Part shown: positions 31,657 through 41,203 of the stretch, one piece after another
How positions within the stretch are numbered: the stretch's first letter is position 1
How the letters are laid out: each line of letters begins with the position of its first letter
From: Posidonia oceanica
Taxonomy: Eukaryota > Streptophyta > Magnoliopsida > Alismatales > Posidoniaceae
NCBI GenBank assembly: GCA_037176725.1
Contig: JAZBRS010000076.1
Coordinates: 118,439,001-118,503,000 of the forward strand
Reading direction: 5' to 3'
Length of the DNA stretch: 64,000 nucleotides
The notes under the pieces: model-generated
The model's database searches: none
Told to the model about the DNA's origin: nothing
The model's input: only the letters and a program-made list of their open reading frames with translations
Position numbers and translations under genes: made by a program

Positions 31657-32904
31657 CTAGTTATGTCGGGCCTTCTTTGCTTGGCAGGAGTCAGGGAACT
31701 GAAGGGCGCCAGGAGGAATCTCGTTGAGGGGCCAGAGTCCCTGCACCTCAGTGATATACTCAGAAGTACATCCTGAGCCCTTCACAGCTGCTATGTCTAT
31801 AGACTTCACCCCGTGCCGCATCAAGTCTGCTAGCACTATTGTGGATGTTGTTGTGCTGAGAGGGTAAGCTTGCGTGAGCCTAGGCGCGGTGCTATCAATG
31901 AAGGCGCCCTGCCGGTAGCCGAACTGCCGCATAACCCGGATAGGGTGGTACTCCACACCCCTGGTGAATCCTGGCAGCACTACGAGCCGCATATCGCGAG
32001 CATCGAAGAAGACGGTGAAGGGTTCAGCTGCGGATGGGATGATTCGCCAAGTTACTACATCACCCGTCAGCTCAAACAGCTTCTGGTACTCTTCTGGCAT
32101 GCTCTTTATGGTTCTTGCATTACCACTACCGTAGTAGGTTTCAATAGCATGCCTTTGAGGGTGCAGGAGGTCCATCTCCAGGTGTTCAGCTAGCCAGATT
32201 TCCACAAGCACTCCGCAGTCGTGGAACTGGCGGCAACAGTGCATGACGCGGTCCAGCCCGTAGTATGTCTCTGCAAGGACGACTAGTGCTAGGTCAATCT
32301 GCCGAGTCACCACTGCAAGTGCAATCTCGGCAATCTCGATTGCAACCGTCATCCGGCCATGCGTGAAGATCAGCTCGCCTAGAAAGCGGGTGACGAACCC
32401 CCGGAGCCACAGCTCGTCTCCGAGTTTAGCGTGCTTTTCCATAACAGCATCAAAGTATGCTAGGCAAGGCAAGGGCATGGGCCCACTGGTGCAGATTAGC
32501 CTTTGCTGGCAGCCTTTAGCAGAGAGCCCAGCTAGCTGGCTCAGGACTGCGGTGTATCCGTCGTGCCTCATAAAGACTAGAGGTCCCATTATCTTGGAGA
32601 AGCCGTAGATCCGGTGCACTTCCTTCAGCATAGGAGTCAGCTCCGTCCTGCCAAAGCAGAAGGCATGATGTACTGCCTTCCAGAATCTTGCTGCAGCGCA
32701 AAGGAGATGCCGGCTCACTTCAACATCTGCTGCCTTCAGAAGTTTGGAAGGGATACCCCATGTGCGCAGCTTCTCGCAATCGACTTCAGTGAGTTTGCCA
32801 ACCGACTCTCGCAGGGCATCTGAGCAGTGCATGGGAGTGACCAGAGTTGGATAACCCATCGCAAGAGTGTAAGTGTAGGCTACTGGTGCAGAAACCTCAG
32901 GTAC
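31657..32904 (-). CDS. Extra ORF of element C, intact, about 415 codons, unknown function
   Basis: The minus-strand frame is open from the Met at 32859 to TAG 31657-31659 (400 codons). It also stays open upstream to 32904, where a CACAG splice acceptor precedes it; element B has an acceptor at the same place. The N-terminal part has ARFW, AFCFGRTELTPMLKEV and GPLVFMRHDGYTAVLSQLAG. These resemble retroelement-linked plant domains of the DUF7745 / plant mobile type, recalled from memory and not checked. The rest is unfamiliar, without membrane segments or a signal peptide. It lies between integrase and the 3' LTR on the sense strand, unlike the antisense genes of element A. An intact frame in a damaged element is notable. 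Confidence 0.65.
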   Translation of the reverse strand, partial: VPEVSAPVAYTYTLAMGYPTLVTPMHCSDALRESVGKLTEVDCEKLRTWGIPSKLLKAADVEVSRHLLCAAARFWKAVHHAFCFGRTELTPMLKEVHRIYGFSKIMGPLVFMRHDGYTAVLSQLAGLSAKGCQQRLICTSGPMPLPCLAYFDAVMEKHAKLGDELWLRGFVTRFLGELIFTHGRMTVAIEIAEIALAVVTRQIDLALVVLAETYYGLDRVMHCCRQFHDCGVLVEIWLAEHLEMDLLHPQRHAIETYYGSGNARTIKSMPEEYQKLFELTGDVVTWRIIPSAAEPFTVFFDARDMRLVVLPGFTRGVEYHPIRVMRQFGYRQGAFIDSTAPRLTQAYPLSTTTSTIVLADLMRHGVKSIDIAAVKGSGCTSEYITEVQGLWPLNEIPPGALQFPDSCQAKKARHN

Positions 32905-34378
32905 CTGTGATCAGAGTTGCAATTCATCAGATCAGGTATAAGCATACAACCACAGGCTGGTGAAGATGCAGATTTCAAAGCTAACAAAGCAGTTCAACAG
33001 ATTTAACAGTTAGCATTCAGTGTGCAGATATTAAACACATTCAGACAAGGGCAGCTCTACTAGGGCAAGTGGTTGGTCGGAGCTCTGGACCAGTGTAGCT
33101 TGATGACGGTCGACGCATGCTTGGTAGAAGTACTGTCTCAATGGCAGGTCAAGTTTTGCAGAGCGGGAAGATAGAAGGAAAAGAAGGACTTATGCTATGC
33201 ATGCATGCATGGTTTATGCTTGGTATGCAGAGGTATGCGCATGGTTTATGGTAGGTGTTGTAAATGTATGCATGATTTTGCTTATATGCTGTAGCCCTCA
33301 GCATACGGAGTGCGTAGTGCCTGCTGCAGAGGAAGAGAGGGGTCCCTGACTCACTGGACTCTACTCAAACTCTTAACTTGCTGGTGGTGCTCAGGAAAGG
33401 ATTATTTACAGTGCGGGGGTAGTGGGTGGTGAGGACAGGCTCTAGACCAATCTCCCAAGGACCTACACCTACTCTTTTTGCTTCTGTTTGGCTCCCTCAT
33501 AGGCATGTAGGTTTCTCTCGTCCCTAACTTGGAGGTAATGGGCACCTGGTTGAAGCTGGGGAGCTGCTTGCTAGGCCTTGCTAGGTTTAAAGGCTTTGTA
33601 GGATTTGTAGATTCCCCAGGCACAAATTTTTGCTCATCTCTAAGACAGGTAGGGGTGGGATTGCACTGCTTGCCTTTTTCTTTTTGGAGTTGCCTTTTAT
33701 TTTTGCTCCTTTTTTGCTTCTTTTCTTGTTCTTTTTGCTTGATTTCTTTTTTGCTTGCTTTTTCTTCTCTTTTCTTTTTTTTTTTGCAGGCTTGCGCTAT
33801 CCCTGGGTTAGAGGTAATGGGCGCTGGGGTTTTGAAGTGGGTTTGGGGCTCCCAGGTGCTAAGTGATGGACCATCTCCGGAGCAGTTCGGAGGGACAGGG
33901 TTATGCTACATGCCTCTATCTCTAGGGCCTACTTCTGCCTTCACCTTCTGTTTGCTTTTTTCTTTTATGCCCATGCTCAAACATATTCTTTTATGGCTCG
34001 CACTTGCTCACGCCCTAGCATTTTATCTCCCTCGGGAGGTGCAAGTCCTAAGGGGTTTGGTTATTTCGCCTGTTCTCGTTTGAAAGGTGGCTCCCTCACT
34101 AGCTAAGACACCTAAGTAGTGTTAGGTGAGGCAAGGTAGACTCCTTCCATAGTAGGCAAGCACATCCGATTTCATCATCGGGCCAAATGCAATGCATGAT
34201 TTTTGCTGGGAATTTTTTGGATTTTGCTTGAGATATGCCGAAAGAGATGGAAATGCAAAGATATATGCAGAGAGTGCGAGGTTGCTAGGGGCAAGATAAG
34301 AATGCAAGAAGAATGTGCAAGGAAGAGAAAATGCAAAGGATAGGATGGGAGGGAATGCTCTGCAAGGCAGGGGCCAGC
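32905..34378. other. Spacer between integrase and extra ORF in element C
   Basis: No gene is seen. It matches 21925-23071 of element B in reverse complement. T-rich and CTTTTTGCTT-like low complexity lies at 33660-33790. It could be the intron or promoter region for the extra ORF. Confidence 0.5.
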
Positions 34379-35503
34379 CTACTGATAATACTTCTTGAGG
34401 TAGCATGCATTGACTGGCTCTGACTGCCCAGTCTGGTCCATGTCCTCAAGAACTACTGCACCGCCTGAGAATGCCTGCTTGACCACAAAGGGACCATGCC
34501 AGTTGGGTCGGAATTTGCCTCGACCGTCTGGTAGGTGGATGGCTCGTAAGACAAGGTCACCTGGCTGGAAGCTCCTGGGCCGCACCTTCTTCAGGTACAC
34601 TCTTGCCATCCGCTTCTGGTAGCAATGAGCGTTATGCATTGCTTGCAATCTGCACTCGTCAATTAGGTTGAGCTGGGCACAGCGGTCCTCGACCCATTCT
34701 GCTTCTTCCAGCTCCGCCTCTCGCAGGATTCGCAGCGAAGGGATCTCCACTTCGACAGGCAACACTGCCTCCATGCCGTATGCCAGCGAGTACGGGGTAG
34801 CTCCTGTCGAGGTCCGCACTGATGTCCTGTACGCCCAGAGCCCGTACGGGAGCTTATCATGCCAGTCTTTGTGGGTTTCTGCCATCTTCTTCATTATCTT
34901 CATAATGTTTTTGTTGGCAGACTCCACTGCTCCATTCATCTGCGGCCGGTATGGCGAGGATCTATGATGCTTGATCTGGTGCTTCTGTAGGTATTCCTCG
35001 ATTCTCTTTGCAATGAAGTTCGAGCCACTGTCAGAGATGATTGCATGCGGGACCCCATATCGGGTGACAATGCTATTTCTGATAAACCTCTCTATCACTG
35101 CAGCTGTGACCGCCTTGTAGGAGGCTGCTTCCACCCATTTAGTGAAATAGTCTATTGCTACCAGAATGAAGCGATGACCATTCGATGCAGCAGGGTGTAT
35201 AGCGCTGATGACATCAATCCCCCAGATGGAGAAGGGCCATGGCGAGGACATGCTATGCAATTCCTGCGGGGGAGCGTGCATAAGATTACCATGGATCTGG
35301 TAGTTGTGGCATCTACGCACAAACTGGCAGCAGTCTGCCTCCATAGTTGACCAGAAGTAGCCTTGCAACATTATTTTCTTGGCTAGCAGTATTCCATTCA
35401 TATGCAGACCACAAGTCCCTGCATGAACCTGGAGCATAAGTGTGTCGGCCTCTGGCTTGCTCAAGCAGCACAGGAGCATCTGACTGTATGATCTTCTGTA
35501 TAG
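34379..35503 (-). CDS. Integrase of element C, open frame
   Basis: A 366-codon minus-strand frame (from the internal Met at 35479). The zinc-binding region has HAGTCGLH and CQFVRRCHNYQIH, where the last expected Cys is Tyr. The core shows Asp 89 (WGIDVIS), Asp 150 (IISDSGSN) and Glu 186 (NGAVESANK), giving D-60-D-35-E spacing. The C-terminus has KFRPNWHGPFVVKQ and ends LKKYYQ. A TAG at 35504 separates it from aRNH in the same frame. It joins element cDNA into chromosomal DNA. Confidence 0.87.
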   Translation of the reverse strand, partial: LYRRSYSQMLLCCLSKPEADTLMLQVHAGTCGLHMNGILLAKKIMLQGYFWSTMEADCCQFVRRCHNYQIHGNLMHAPPQELHSMSSPWPFSIWGIDVISAIHPAASNGHRFILVAIDYFTKWVEAASYKAVTAAVIERFIRNSIVTRYGVPHAIISDSGSNFIAKRIEEYLQKHQIKHHRSSPYRPQMNGAVESANKNIMKIMKKMAETHKDWHDKLPYGLWAYRTSVRTSTGATPYSLAYGMEAVLPVEVEIPSLRILREAELEEAEWVEDRCAQLNLIDECRLQAMHNAHCYQKRMARVYLKKVRPRSFQPGDLVLRAIHLPDGRGKFRPNWHGPFVVKQAFSGGAVVLEDMDQTGQSEPVNACYLKKYYQ

Positions 35504-36100
35504 CTACCCTACCCCTAGCACATACTTCGACGCCAGACGCGCCAAAGTTCTTCTATCTACTACTGAGGTGCTGGGCGGGTGGCTGCCAGACTCAAGGAAG
35601 GTTTTGATATCATAATACCAAGGCTGCTCTTCTACCATATCTGCCTCCTCTATGCTCATGCAGTGCGCAAGCTGCTCCATGCATGTAACTGATACATCCA
35701 CTGCTCGGTCCTCAGGTATACTGAGCCAGGACGCCAAGGTTGCCAACGCATCTGCATATACATTCCTTGCTCTGTTCATATATGAGAAGTGGATGCCTGC
35801 AAACTGTTCTATCAACTTCAGCAGGTGTTCGTGATATGGCACTAACTTTGGATCCTTTGTTCTCCAATCGCCATTCACTTGGGAAATCACCAGCATGGCA
35901 TCGCCGTGTACATGCAGCTTCTGTACCTCATGCTCAAGCGCGACCTTCAATCCCAGAATGCATGCCTCATATTCTGCTTCATTATTGGTGCATTTGAAGG
36001 TCAGCTTCCTTGTAAAGGGGATCATCTGCCCCTGCGACGTGGTCAGCACTGCCCCTATGCCTCGACCCTTCTTGTTGACAACGCCATCAAAGTAGAGCTA
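35504..36100 (-). pseudogene. aRNH-type RNase H domain of element C
   Basis: LYFDG precedes the open frame 35504-36049, which has NNEAEYEACILGLKVAL, GDAMLVISQVNGDW and YADALATLAS. A stop lies just before LYFDG (about 36101) and another at 35504-35506; both split what should be one reading frame with the RNase H upstream and the integrase downstream. Confidence 0.78.
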
Positions 36101-36436
36101 CGAGTGATCTAAGTCTTCAGGGTCCTCCTCAGAGTCTTCCATTGCAAAGAGGATGTCCTCATCCGGGAACTGTGTCTGGAGAGGCTGGTATTCAGGCAAA
36201 GGAAAGTCTGCAAGGTGATCTGCCATGGCTTGGCCCTTTATGGCTCGCTGCATGATAAAGGTGATGTCATACTGAGACAACAATACCTGCCACTTGACGC
36301 ATCTGCCTATCATTGCTAGCTTCTGGAAGAGGAACTTGATGGGATCATGTCGGCATAGGAGCCGGACTGGATATGTCATCATGTAATGCCTCAGCTTCTG
36401 TGTAGCCCAGAAGAGGGATAAGCAGGTCTTCTCCAT
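36098..36436 (-). pseudogene. Ty3-type RNase H domain (C-terminal part) of element C
   Basis: EKTCLSLFWATQKLRHYMMT, RLLCRHDPIKFLFQKLAM and CVKWQVLLSQYDITF are the usual blocks after gypsy RT. A small indel near 36430 puts it out of frame with the RT frame, whose last codons overlap this segment. Confidence 0.78.
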
Positions 36437-38121
36437 TGTGCTATCCTGGCTTCGTAATCATTGAATTTCTTGCTCAGGTAATAAATTGCATGCTCCTTTC
36501 TACCAGATTCATCATGCTGGCCCAAGACGGTGCCCATGGAATGCTGCGTGGTAGAGAGGTAGAGAAGCAGAGGTCTCCCCGACGTGGGCGGGACCAAAAT
36601 AGGAGGCTTGGTCAGAAGCTGCTTGATCTTGTCAAAGGTAGCTTGGCACTCCTCGCTCCAGCTGATTTGTGCATTCTTCTTTAAGAGCTTGAAGATCGGT
36701 TCGCATATAGGCGTGAGCTGTGCAATGAACCGACTGATATACTGCAGACGTCCGAGCAGGCCTCGGACTTCTTTCTCTGTCCTAGGGGGTGGCATATCCA
36801 CGATGGCTTTTGCTTTCATCGGGTCCACTTCAATCCCCCTCTGGCTAACAATGTAGCCTAGGAGCTTGCCAGAAGATACCCCGAATACACATTTGCTGGG
36901 GTTAAGGCACAGCTTGTACTTTCGCAAGCGGTCAAAGAGCTTTCTTAAGCAGGCAAGGTGATCCTCAGGCTCTTTGGTCTTGGCAATCATATCATCCACG
37001 TATACCTCAACTTCTTGATGCATGAGGTCGTGGAAAAGTGCAGTCGTGGCCCTCTGATAGGTTGCGCTGGCATTTTTCAGCCCAAATGGCATGACTTGGT
37101 AGCAGAAGACACCCCAAGGGGTGATGAATGACGTCTTCTCCATATCTTCCTTTGCCATTCTGATCTGATTATAACTAGAGAAGCCATCCATGAAAGAAAG
37201 CATCTTGTGCCTTGCAGTGTTGTCGACAAGGATGTCAATGTGCGGCAGTGGAAAATCATCCTTGGGAATCACCTTGTTCAGGTCCCGATAGTCGATGCAC
37301 ATGCGGACTCGTCCATCTTTTTTAGGTACTGGCACAATGTTTGCAAGCCACTCAGGGTATAGGACGACCTTGAGGAAGTTAACACCGTGCTGCTTCATGA
37401 TCTCCTCCTTGACCATGAGTAGCCACTGCAGTCGCCATCGCCTTAGCTTCTGCTTTACTGGCCTTGCATCTGGGTCTAAGGGCAGGTTGTGCACAACTAT
37501 CTCAATATCGAGGCCAACCATATCCTCGTAGCTCCAGCCGAAGACATCTGCATACTCCTTCAAGAATGCGATGAATTCTGCTCTAGCCTGGGGTGACAGA
37601 AGGGCGCTAACGCAGACCTTTCTGACTTCTTCTGCCGTGCCAATGTTGACAACCTCCGTCTCCTCTTCGACATGGAGGTTGGGGCCTTCCGGATCGTCGT
37701 CATGTGGCCGGAACTCAAGCGATGGTTCATCATTCTCATCTTCGCCTGCATTATCCTCCTCTCCATATGCAATAAGTTCCGAGAGGATCTCCTTCTCAAA
37801 GGTGGGGTCTGAGATATCGAAGGAGTGCAAGTGTTCCGCTGCTTGGCCCTGGTGACGCTTCAGGATGGTCACGCTCACCCGAGTGTTTTTATACCCTCGA
37901 CGTGCGACCTCCATCCTGGCAAGCTCCTCAGCTGGCTCTGCCTGCTCTGACTCTGCTGTTGGTTCTGCTGACTCTGCTGCTGCTGTCTGTACTATGGCTA
38001 ACTGTGCTATTGTTTGCTGTGCAAGGGTTGCATGTGCTACTGCCTGCTGCTGTACTGCTGGTGCCTGCTGTGTTACTGCTCGTGCATGTTGTGCCGCTAC
38101 TGATGCATGTTGTACTGTCAT
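36391..38121 (-). CDS. Reverse transcriptase of element C pol, open frame
   Basis: A 576-codon minus-strand frame. Residues 1-70 are Gln/His/Ala- and Glu-rich; residues 110-165 are acidic. RT begins about residue 205 and has KQKLRRWR, YPEWLANIVPVPKKDG, CIDYRDLNKVIPKDDFPLPH, FMDGFSSYNQI, MPFGLKNASATYQR and the catalytic YVDD at 374-377. The RNase H start (HAIYYLSKKFNDYE) follows before the frame breaks near 36430. The frame could continue upstream of 38121 through the QHA repeat. It copies element RNA into DNA. Confidence 0.88.
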   Translation of the reverse strand: MTVQHASVAAQHARAVTQQAPAVQQQAVAHATLAQQTIAQLAIVQTAAAESAEPTAESEQAEPAEELARMEVARRGYKNTRVSVTILKRHQGQAAEHLHSFDISDPTFEKEILSELIAYGEEDNAGEDENDEPSLEFRPHDDDPEGPNLHVEEETEVVNIGTAEEVRKVCVSALLSPQARAEFIAFLKEYADVFGWSYEDMVGLDIEIVVHNLPLDPDARPVKQKLRRWRLQWLLMVKEEIMKQHGVNFLKVVLYPEWLANIVPVPKKDGRVRMCIDYRDLNKVIPKDDFPLPHIDILVDNTARHKMLSFMDGFSSYNQIRMAKEDMEKTSFITPWGVFCYQVMPFGLKNASATYQRATTALFHDLMHQEVEVYVDDMIAKTKEPEDHLACLRKLFDRLRKYKLCLNPSKCVFGVSSGKLLGYIVSQRGIEVDPMKAKAIVDMPPPRTEKEVRGLLGRLQYISRFIAQLTPICEPIFKLLKKNAQISWSEECQATFDKIKQLLTKPPILVPPTSGRPLLLYLSTTQHSMGTVLGQHDESGRKEHAIYYLSKKFNDYEARIAQWRRPAYPSSGLHRS

Positions 38122-38400
38122 CGGTGCATGTTGTACTATTACTGGTGCATGTTGTACTACTACTACTTGTGCATGTTGCTCTACTACTGGTGCATGTTGC
38201 TCTACTACCGCTTGTGCATGTTGCTCTACATGTTGCTCTACTACTACTGCATGTTGCTCTGCATGTTGTTCTGCATGTTGGTCTGCATGTTGCTCTGCAT
38301 GTTGTTCTGCATGTTGCTCTGCATGTTGCTTTGCTACTACCTATGCATGTTGTACTGCTACTGCTTGCTGTGCTACTTGTGTTGCTTGTGGTGCTAATAC
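38107..38400 (-). repeat. Gln-His-Ala coding repeat upstream of RT in element C
   Basis: On the plus strand GCATGTTG(C/T)(A/T)CT-like 12-bp units repeat with insertions. On the minus strand they translate as QHAE, QHAD and QHAPV units in the same frame as the RT ORF. One TAG (about 38342) interrupts. It is a low-complexity spacer between protease/G-patch and RT. Confidence 0.75.
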
Positions 38401-39186
38401 AGCTGGTATCTACTGTGCTATCACTTCCTCTGTGTGCTCTGGTGTGCTTGCCAAGGATACATCAAGCTGGCAGCTGATCAGGGTACTGCCGCCTACTGCA
38501 TTGTCCAAGTGCGGCATGCACTGCACGAACCATCAAGACCCACTCCCTAGCTGTAGGGTGATCAGCTCATCTGGTCTGACGGGTGCCTCGAGCGTTGGAT
38601 CTTCCTCTAGGACCATGATAGAGGGATCTGTGGCCACGGCCTTCCCCTTCTTTTGTGCAGTCTCATGCTCTACCACGTCCTATGCCAGCGACGCAAGCTA
38701 CTCTTGGAATAACTGCTCCAAGTCTCCCATAGAGAAATCAATCTGAGCATCTGTAGCCGCTCCTGCCTCCTCATCTAAGGGTGAGTCGATGTAATAAGCG
38801 ACTACCGGGCTTGCGGCCGACCCTGGCTCGACTGCTGGGCTTCCTGCTACTTGGGGCATCTGCTTCGCTGCTGCTGGGTATGCTGCCAGGATCACTGCTG
38901 CTGCTGGCAAGGAGACATAACTGCTCTTCTGAGGGGCCAATGGCTGGGCCACCGTGCTTGGGGATGAAGCGCCGGTGCCCGTGGGTGACAGTAGTGGTCT
39001 CCCGGTAGCAGCAGCAAGAATCTTCTGCATAGCAAGATCTGCTAAGGCTGACAACGGTGTGCCTGACAGAGCCGCCTGGCTTGCTTGTGGCGCTGTCGAT
39101 AATGCAGGCTGAGTCACGCTATCGCCTGATCTGACTGACTGTGCCGCCAGAGAAGGTGATTTCCATGCTGGTGCGGCTGCGGCCAC
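38401..39186 (-). pseudogene. Ala/Pro/Ser-rich linker of element C polyprotein
   Basis: The minus-strand frame 38698-39186 is Ala-, Ser- and Pro-rich and ends in an acidic segment (SPLDEEAGAATD) and MGDLEQLFQE. No conserved domain is recognised. It lies between the G-patch and the QHA repeat. Confidence 0.45.
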
Positions 39187-39400
39187 AGGCTGACTGCTGG
39201 ATAACGCCGGAGGGCGTACTTCTGACTCGACGCTGCAGCTGCGACTGTCGGCAGCTTTGGTGATGCTGCAAGAAGAGGGTAAACTTTCAGCCCTGCCCTA
39301 GGGTTTGCCAATTCTGCTGCTTCATTAGTGAGTGCCAAGCAAACTGACTGGGACGTAGTCGCGCTGAGCTGATCCTTACTGCTGGTTGGGGCTGCCTCAA

Positions 39401-40392
39401 CTATACCAGACTCCTCCTCATCTGAGTAGTAGTCCTCGATGTAGACCCATTCTTCCTCGGGCAGCTGAGAGCTTTGGCATGGCGCCTGCTGCGTTGAGGC
39501 TTTGCTGCTGTTTGATTCCAGGATACCTGCACTGGTGAAGTTAGTGAGGTCCTACGGGATGGCCATCCTCTGACCCTTGGGCAACATGCATCTATCTTTG
39601 CTGGGCTGCAAATCATATCCAAGGCCTTCAGATCTCTTCGCTCTGCTGCTCTGATTGGCTCAGCGATTCCCTGGCCATATCGCCCGAGCGGCGTTCCCTT
39701 GACATAGCCCCACCTGTGATAGACATTTTCGACCATCCGAAAGGGGTTGCTGTGAACGGCCAAGGAGTTGACACGTTCAAGATAAGGTACAAAGCTAACC
39801 GGCTCACACTGATTAACTCGATACAAAGCAGCTGAAAGTTCAGGGTCAAAAGGGATAGTATGCGAAGAGGTGGGTGCAACCACCTCGATCCACTCCTTCT
39901 CGAAGTTTTCCGCCATTACAACGATAACATCGTCGCCGTGGCGAAACATAATCATGCGGTGGAGAGTCGAGGGGATGACCTGATGCTTGTGCAGCCAAGG
40001 GCGCCCAAGTAGGAAGTTAAAGTTAGGCTCCAAGTCAACAATATAGAACTCCACATCGAAGGTGACCGGGCCAATGATGAGAGGAATAATCAAAATCCCT
40101 AGAGCATCATGGTGCGTATTATCAAAAGCTGTCATTCCCTATATCGCCGGAGTGATATCCTTGGCTTTGAATCCGAGCCTGGTTGCAGTGCGCAATGGAT
40201 AGACATTAAGGCCTGACCCGTTATCAACCAGTGATAGGGGAATGCGAAAGTTTTTGTGTTGCACCGTGAAAAGCAAGGGTTGGTTATGACTAATCCCCGT
40301 CGGAGGCAGCTCATTGCTCGTGAAAGAGATGATCTGAGGCTCCGCGATGACGAGGGTTCTATGGCTTGGGACACACGGGCAGCTTGGAACAC
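39401..40392 (-). pseudogene. Retropepsin-like domain and G-patch of element C
   Basis: Near 40180-40250 the minus strand encodes PLSLVDNGSGLNVYPL, where the protease motif is DNGS instead of DTGS, a variant I recall from Tat elements. After a stop at 40138, the frame 39401-40135 continues with GPVTFDVEFYIVDL, LGRPWLHKHQVIPSTLHR (flap and C-terminal part) and the G-patch-like GTPLGRYGQGIAEPI. The N-terminal part is out of frame with the linker before it. Confidence 0.7.
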
Positions 40393-41093
40393 TCAGAGAA
40401 AAGCCTCACGGTGTTCGGAAGAGGAGTGTATAAGGTCCCAAATGGAAATATCAGCTTTAACCCTCCTAAACTGGGAAGTGATGTCGATTTTGTGGTACGG
40501 CTTTCTAGTGACAGGAGGGGGTGCTCTAGGAGTTGGCTTGATGCTGGGGGTGCTGTGGGCTGGCTAACAGGTAGGGGTGCTGCTGGCTGGCTTGCTGGTG
40601 GGGGTGCAGCGGGTGCTAGACGGCTGGGCCTTACCACCGGTGCTGCGGGCTGGTATACCCTCCCCGATCGCATGACTTCTGCGCACGTTTCTGTGGCATA
40701 GTTGTAGGGCACGCGATGGGGGTCCTAGGTTAAGTTAATAACTGCTGGGGCCTGTGCTGCGAGCACATGAGGGGCTACTAGAGGGTTGGCTGGGTGATAG
40801 GGTAGAGGATGCTGGTGCTGGTAGGTTGCTGGGGGCCCTAGCTGAGACCTAGCTAACAGGCTGATTGGGGGCCTACCTAAATAGGAGGCTGGGGTTTGGG
40901 CCTGCGGTCTGGCTTGAAGGTGTATAGGGGCAGGGGGCTGAAGATGCATGGTAGGGTGAGCGGCGGAGCGCCCCGGCCTAGCACGCGGTCGGATCATATG
41001 GACTCCCGACTCGGAGCCGGCAACGCCCGCACGATACAGAGCTAGAGGAAAGCGCTCCGAGACATCATGAATGAGCTCGAAGAGGTCTACCAT
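40359..41093 (-). pseudogene. Gag-protease linker of element C
   Basis: Frames 40725-41093 and 40359-40712 are Pro/Ala/Gln-rich. VPYNY...EVMRSGRVYQP resembles the SGR-Y motif before Tat proteases, and in another frame ADISIWDLIHSSSEHREAF matches the segment before the protease in element A. Stops and a frameshift break the region. Confidence 0.55.
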
Positions 41094-41203
41094 AGACGTA
41101 TCAGGCCCAGAGGGGGAGAGAGAATAGATTCCCGAGGTCCCCGTGCCTTCCGGATTGGGATGCTTCGGGAGGGGCTAGTGGACGATGCTGGGATGAGGGG
41201 ATG

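Noticed and set aside
37902..38477. Leu/Val/His-rich and Cys-rich plus-strand frames opposite the QHA repeat
   Set aside because: They are shadows of the repeat; the minus-strand frame is continuous with RT.
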